Below, one piece after another: positions 6,509-8,907 of a stretch of 8,907 nucleotides of DNA. Within the stretch, counting starts at the first letter, position 1. The number at the start of each line of letters is the position of its first letter. The translations under genes were made by a program, and so were the position numbers. Under the pieces are notes generated by a model. That model did no database searches, was not told where the DNA came from, and was given only the letters and a program-made list of their open reading frames with translations. Source of the DNA: Saprospiraceae bacterium (GTDB lineage Bacteria; Bacteroidota; Bacteroidia; Chitinophagales; Saprospiraceae). The DNA is taken from positions 6,440 to 15,346 of the forward strand of contig JAHDBK010000026.1 in the NCBI GenBank assembly GCA_020630455.1, written 5' to 3'.

Positions 6509-7828
6509 TTAATTATTGATATTAGTTTGTTTTAGAATGAAATCTTTATGTTTCTTCTTTTCTTGATTAACTATATAAGATATTTCATCTTTACTTAGTT
6601 GTTCACTATATAGTTTTTTAAATATAATTTCATCATTATCGATGACTTCATAAGAAGTTTGATGAAATACTAATTTAACCTTTGAATTGTATGAAAATTC
6701 ATTGAATTCAGTATTTTTAAAATAATAATTATAATATTCAATATTCATATTATAAATAATCTTCTCATTAATAATATTTCTAATTTGATTGTATTTATCT
6801 TCAGAATGGAAACCTTGACCATTCGAAGAAATTACCCTTTTATTTTCAATATACAAATCATCAAATTGTTGTAAACCATCAAATAAAGAATTAGCTAAAG
6901 GAATAATCGATTTTTCAAATAATTTCAATAGCGATTCTTTATTTTTAGTAACTTTTATTTCTTCTCCTTTATTTTTTAATTTTTCTTTTAATAAAGAAAT
7001 CTCTTTATCAATATCATCATCATCTTCAATTTTTCCTCCTTTAGCTCCTTTTATCATAATTTCTAATGATGAACATAGATTTTTTGCTATATACTCTACA
7101 AAAGGTTCAAATTTGCCTCCATCAGCTTGCTGTAAAACATTAAAGTAATTTTTTTTATCATCAGTTTTAATAATAACTGGAGGATAAGTAAAAGAAATGA
7201 GTATAAAGTTCATTAATATTCTAGCTATTCGCCCATTACCATCATCAAATGGGTGGATTCTAATGAATTTGTAGTGAAATTCACTAGCTAAAATTATTGG
7301 ATTTACATCTGTTTTTAGTTTTTCAATATTATACCAATTCACTAATTCATGCATTTTTAATGGTGTTTCTTCTGGGCTAGCAAAATGAAATATTTCTCCT
7401 GTAACTGTTTTTACATGATTAGGTGTTGTTTTATATTGACCAATATTGATTTTCTTTTTTGTTGGTTTTCCATCAGGTGTTATTGCTTTTACTTCATAAC
7501 TTTCTTTCAAAATTAATTCATGTAGTTCTCTAATGAATTTTTCAGTTAAATCTCTTTCTTGTTTGATAAAATCTAACATCCACTGAATCGCTTCTTCATG
7601 ACCTTTTATTTCTAAATGGTCTTTTAGTGGTTTTCCTTGTGCGGTAATATTGTGTAATAATAATGCCTTAGTTTCCCCGTAATTTAATATATTGCCTTCT
7701 AAATTATTAGAATGAAAATTCCAATCTAATCTGAATTTTTGCCAAATTCTTTTTTCTTGTTCTTTTTCAATTGGACGGTGTGCGTCCAATTCATATTTTA
7801 ATTGAATAGATTTTTCTAAATATTCCAT
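6509..7828 (-). CDS. Fic-domain protein (AMP-transferase), class II, with novel C-terminal region
   Basis: A 439-residue Fic protein. Such enzymes usually transfer AMP from ATP to a hydroxyl side chain of a target protein. The Fic motif HPFDDGNGR (192-200) is complete: catalytic His192, Mg-binding Asp196, the GNGR anion hole, and Arg203 as the second arginine. The flap that positions the target, GQYKTTPNHV, is at 130-139. An inhibitory motif of the (S/T)xxxE(G/N) type, SNNLEG (40-45), lies upstream of the Fic core, so Glu44 should block ATP in the resting state. That makes it class II, needing no separate antitoxin, and none is seen nearby. After the Fic core (to about 256) comes an acidic, charged linker (DDDD at 269-272) and about 160 residues rich in Asn, Tyr and Lys that I cannot assign. 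This is not the short winged-helix tail usual in the family. The start at 7828 precedes the N-terminal helix; another ATG at 7838 is out of frame. It is the first gene of the minus-strand run. Confidence 0.9.
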   Translation of the reverse strand: MEYLEKSIQLKYELDAHRPIEKEQEKRIWQKFRLDWNFHSNNLEGNILNYGETKALLLHNITAQGKPLKDHLEIKGHEEAIQWMLDFIKQERDLTEKFIRELHELILKESYEVKAITPDGKPTKKKINIGQYKTTPNHVKTVTGEIFHFASPEETPLKMHELVNWYNIEKLKTDVNPIILASEFHYKFIRIHPFDDGNGRIARILMNFILISFTYPPVIIKTDDKKNYFNVLQQADGGKFEPFVEYIAKNLCSSLEIMIKGAKGGKIEDDDDIDKEISLLKEKLKNKGEEIKVTKNKESLLKLFEKSIIPLANSLFDGLQQFDDLYIENKRVISSNGQGFHSEDKYNQIRNIINEKIIYNMNIEYYNYYFKNTEFNEFSYNSKVKLVFHQTSYEVIDNDEIIFKKLYSEQLSKDEISYIVNQEKKKHKDFILKQTNINN

Positions 7829-7838
7829 CTAGCATTTT

Positions 7839-7853
7839 TTACAAAAATAATGA
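7839..7853 (-). promoter_or_regulatory. candidate Bacteroidota -7 promoter box for the Fic gene
   Basis: The minus strand reads TCATTATTTTTGTAA, identical over 15 bases to the element before the ABC-2 permease gene (1088-1102). The embedded TATTTTTG (7842-7849) fits TAnnTTTG exactly, and the Fic start codon follows 13 bases later, leaving a leader of only a few bases. No -33 element at standard spacing was found. Confidence 0.4.
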
Positions 7854-7909
7854 ATTATATTCAATTGTATTAATAATAAAGAAATATTGTTATTAATTTA
7901 AACATGCTC

Positions 7910-8008
7910 TTACTCGTTTTTTGTAGCTGTAAAAGATATAGGAAGCGTAAAGGTAGCCGTTTTTTTAATTCCATTTTTAGATAAAGGATACCACCAATTA
8001 TATTTTAA
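7910..8008 (-). pseudogene. remnant of a TonB_C-like C-terminus
   Basis: On the minus strand, 32 codons followed by TAA read like the last part of a TonB C-terminal domain: NWWYP, then a Lys/Gly turn (SKNGIKK), then the strand TFTLPISF close to the stop. In Bacteroidota energy-transducer proteins this is the usual ending (W-x-P, NGK-type turn, LPIxF). The frame is closed upstream by a TAA at 8009-8011, and the sequence beyond it to 8099 does not continue a recognisable domain, so there is no start and no room for a full gene. It looks like a decayed 3' end left between the Fic and lipoprotein genes. It could be chance, since it is short, but the motif order and the less AT-rich composition argue for former coding DNA. 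Confidence 0.4.
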
Positions 8009-8011
8009 TTA

Positions 8012-8099
8012 TCTATTATTAAATTCCGTACTAATATCTCTATTTATAATAAAAGTGTATCTTGAGGGGTAATATTGAAAACTGTAAAATACTTTAAAA
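8012..8099. other. gene-free remainder of the divergent intergenic region
   Basis: This is AT-rich DNA upstream of the lipoprotein gene. It contains TAATATTG at 8070-8077, which matches the -7 consensus TAnnTTTG at all but one of the fixed positions and lies 22 bases before the ATG at 8100. That makes it the best, though weak, promoter candidate for that gene. I see no other structure. Confidence 0.3.
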
Positions 8100-8717
8100 A
8101 TGAAATATATACATAGTTTAATTTCTATTACAATTGTAATATCTGTTTTTTTAAACCTATTTTCATGTAATAGTAGATATAGTTCATTGACCTGTAAAAA
8201 AAAAAGTATTGATTCTCTTAATATTTCATTAAATAAGTGCCATATATTAGATAGCCAAGTTATTGAAATATTAGATGTTTTATTTGAAGACGGGGAGAAA
8301 TATATTAAGAATTTCCCTGAAACTTTAACACCAGCCTTTGTTGACTTATCGATTGTTTATTCTAAAAACAATGATATAAAAATATTAGCTGTTTATCAAT
8401 TTGAATATATTTTTAGATTTAGAATTATGAGAATAGATTCTAGTATGTTAAAACTAGGACTTAAAGAAGTTAATCACGAAGGATATGGAGCATTTTATTA
8501 TAAAAATGTTTTAATTAGAATTGATGGAGGATATCAAGATTTACTTGAAACTTTTTTTTTAAAAACAAATGATATTATATGTTTCAAATATTATGGCTGT
8601 GTAGATAAGAATGATAATTGGATAGAATATATATACCCACAATTGTATATTGATAGCAAAGAAAAAATTGTTAAAGAAAAATACTTTGATCCAAAATTGT
8701 ATCCATTTGAGAAATAA
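8100..8717 (+). CDS. predicted lipoprotein of unknown function
   Basis: A 205-residue protein with a lipoprotein signal: a short basic start (MKYIH), a hydrophobic stretch at 7-22 and the lipobox LFSC with Cys23 as the probable lipid-modified residue. Phe at the -2 position is unusual. The mature part has no recognised domain. It is rich in Ile, Tyr, Lys and Asp, with strand-like patterns (FEYIFRFRIMRI, GAFYYKNVLIRIDGG) and Cys at 32, 47, 161 and 167, which could form disulfides outside the cytoplasm. Lys-Lys-Lys-Ser after Cys32 is encoded by a run of ten A (8196-8205), and Thr-Phe-Phe-Leu at 151-154 by a run of nine T (8552-8560). The gene is visibly more AT-rich than the ABC exporter gene, which may point to acquired DNA. 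It is convergent with the RadC-like gene, 29 bp away, with no clear terminator between them. Function unknown; secreted or outer-membrane location is inferred. Confidence 0.75.
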   Translation: MKYIHSLISITIVISVFLNLFSCNSRYSSLTCKKKSIDSLNISLNKCHILDSQVIEILDVLFEDGEKYIKNFPETLTPAFVDLSIVYSKNNDIKILAVYQFEYIFRFRIMRIDSSMLKLGLKEVNHEGYGAFYYKNVLIRIDGGYQDLLETFFLKTNDIICFKYYGCVDKNDNWIEYIYPQLYIDSKEKIVKEKYFDPKLYPFEK

Positions 8718-8746
8718 TATAAAAAGTATATATGCAAGAGGGTCTA

Positions 8747-8907
8747 TCAAAAAACACCTTCATCAACAAAACTATAATAGCTGTTTCCAGCAATAATAAT
8801 ATGGTCAAAAACATTGATGTCAAGGACTTTTCCTGCTTTTTTTAGTTGTTGAGTGATTTGTAAATCTGCTTGACTAGGATTGAGATTGCCAGAAGGATGA
8901 TTATGAC
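8747..8907 (-). CDS. radC: RadC/JAMM-domain protein, C-terminal part (cut by window edge)
   Basis: The minus strand from the right edge encodes the last 53 residues or so of a RadC-family protein. It opens with the JAMM metal-binding motif HNHPSGNLNPSQAD, in which the two His and the Asp are the zinc ligands and the Ser is conserved. It continues with a helix (LQITQQLKKAGKVL), the strand pair DINVFDHIIIAG, and the typical ending SYYSFVDEGVF before a TGA stop followed at once by TAG. Everything before the motif lies outside the window. RadC was once called a DNA-repair protein. The family's role is not settled, and it occurs both as a core gene and in mobile islands. The symbol is given for the family. 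The frame and motif are unambiguous. Confidence 0.92.
   Translation of the reverse strand, partial: HNHPSGNLNPSQADLQITQQLKKAGKVLDINVFDHIIIAGNSYYSFVDEGVF

Noticed and set aside
7829..8099. Separate antitoxin gene upstream of the Fic gene
   Set aside because: No open frame with an antitoxin-like inhibitory motif is present. The motif is already within the Fic protein (Ser40 to Gly45).
8559..8750. Minus-strand open frame of 63 codons
   Set aside because: It overlaps the lipoprotein gene on the other strand and the last bases of the radC-like gene. Its Phe/Ile-rich sequence is what an AT-rich antisense frame gives.

Overview
The window is AT-rich DNA with eight intact genes, one gene cut by the right edge, and a short gene remnant. 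It looks like a member of the Bacteroidota. The evidence is indirect: starts have no convincing Shine-Dalgarno sequences, some minus-strand genes carry the Bacteroidota-type -7 box TAnnTTTG just upstream, and several proteins (the 7-TM protein with a C-terminal PH-like region, the half-size ABC exporter with an LSxGQ variant) resemble types common in that phylum. No tRNA, rRNA, CRISPR array or complete insertion sequence is visible.

Layout from left to right. (1) 13-1086, minus: an ABC-2 type permease subunit whose ATPase is not in the window. (2) 1240-2859, plus, divergent from it: a 539-residue membrane-anchored protein of unknown function with three N-terminal membrane segments, a large soluble domain and a C-terminal coiled coil. 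(3) 2860-3103: a gene-free convergent junction that holds a roughly 160-bp imperfect palindrome, probably a MITE-like element, followed by a long perfect hairpin that can terminate transcription from both sides. (4) 3104-7828, minus: four same-strand genes. In transcription order they are a Fic-domain AMP-transferase with its own inhibitory motif, a homodimeric-type ABC exporter, a small all-helical protein and a 7-TM protein. The gaps are 51, 92 and 31 bp, so the set could be one or two operons, but no shared pathway is evident. (5) 7829-8099: a divergent intergenic region that contains the decayed C-terminal end of a TonB_C-like protein. (6) 8100-8717, plus: a small, very AT-rich predicted lipoprotein with two long homopolymer runs. 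(7) 8747-8907, minus: the C-terminal end of a RadC/JAMM-domain protein, entering from outside the window.

Most of the window reads as chromosomal housekeeping or envelope genes of a Bacteroidota genome with some accessory content (Fic protein, lipoprotein, palindromic repeat, TonB_C remnant). I see no complete new multi-gene system. The least explained items are the palindromic element, the 539-residue membrane protein and the novel C-terminal half of the Fic protein.
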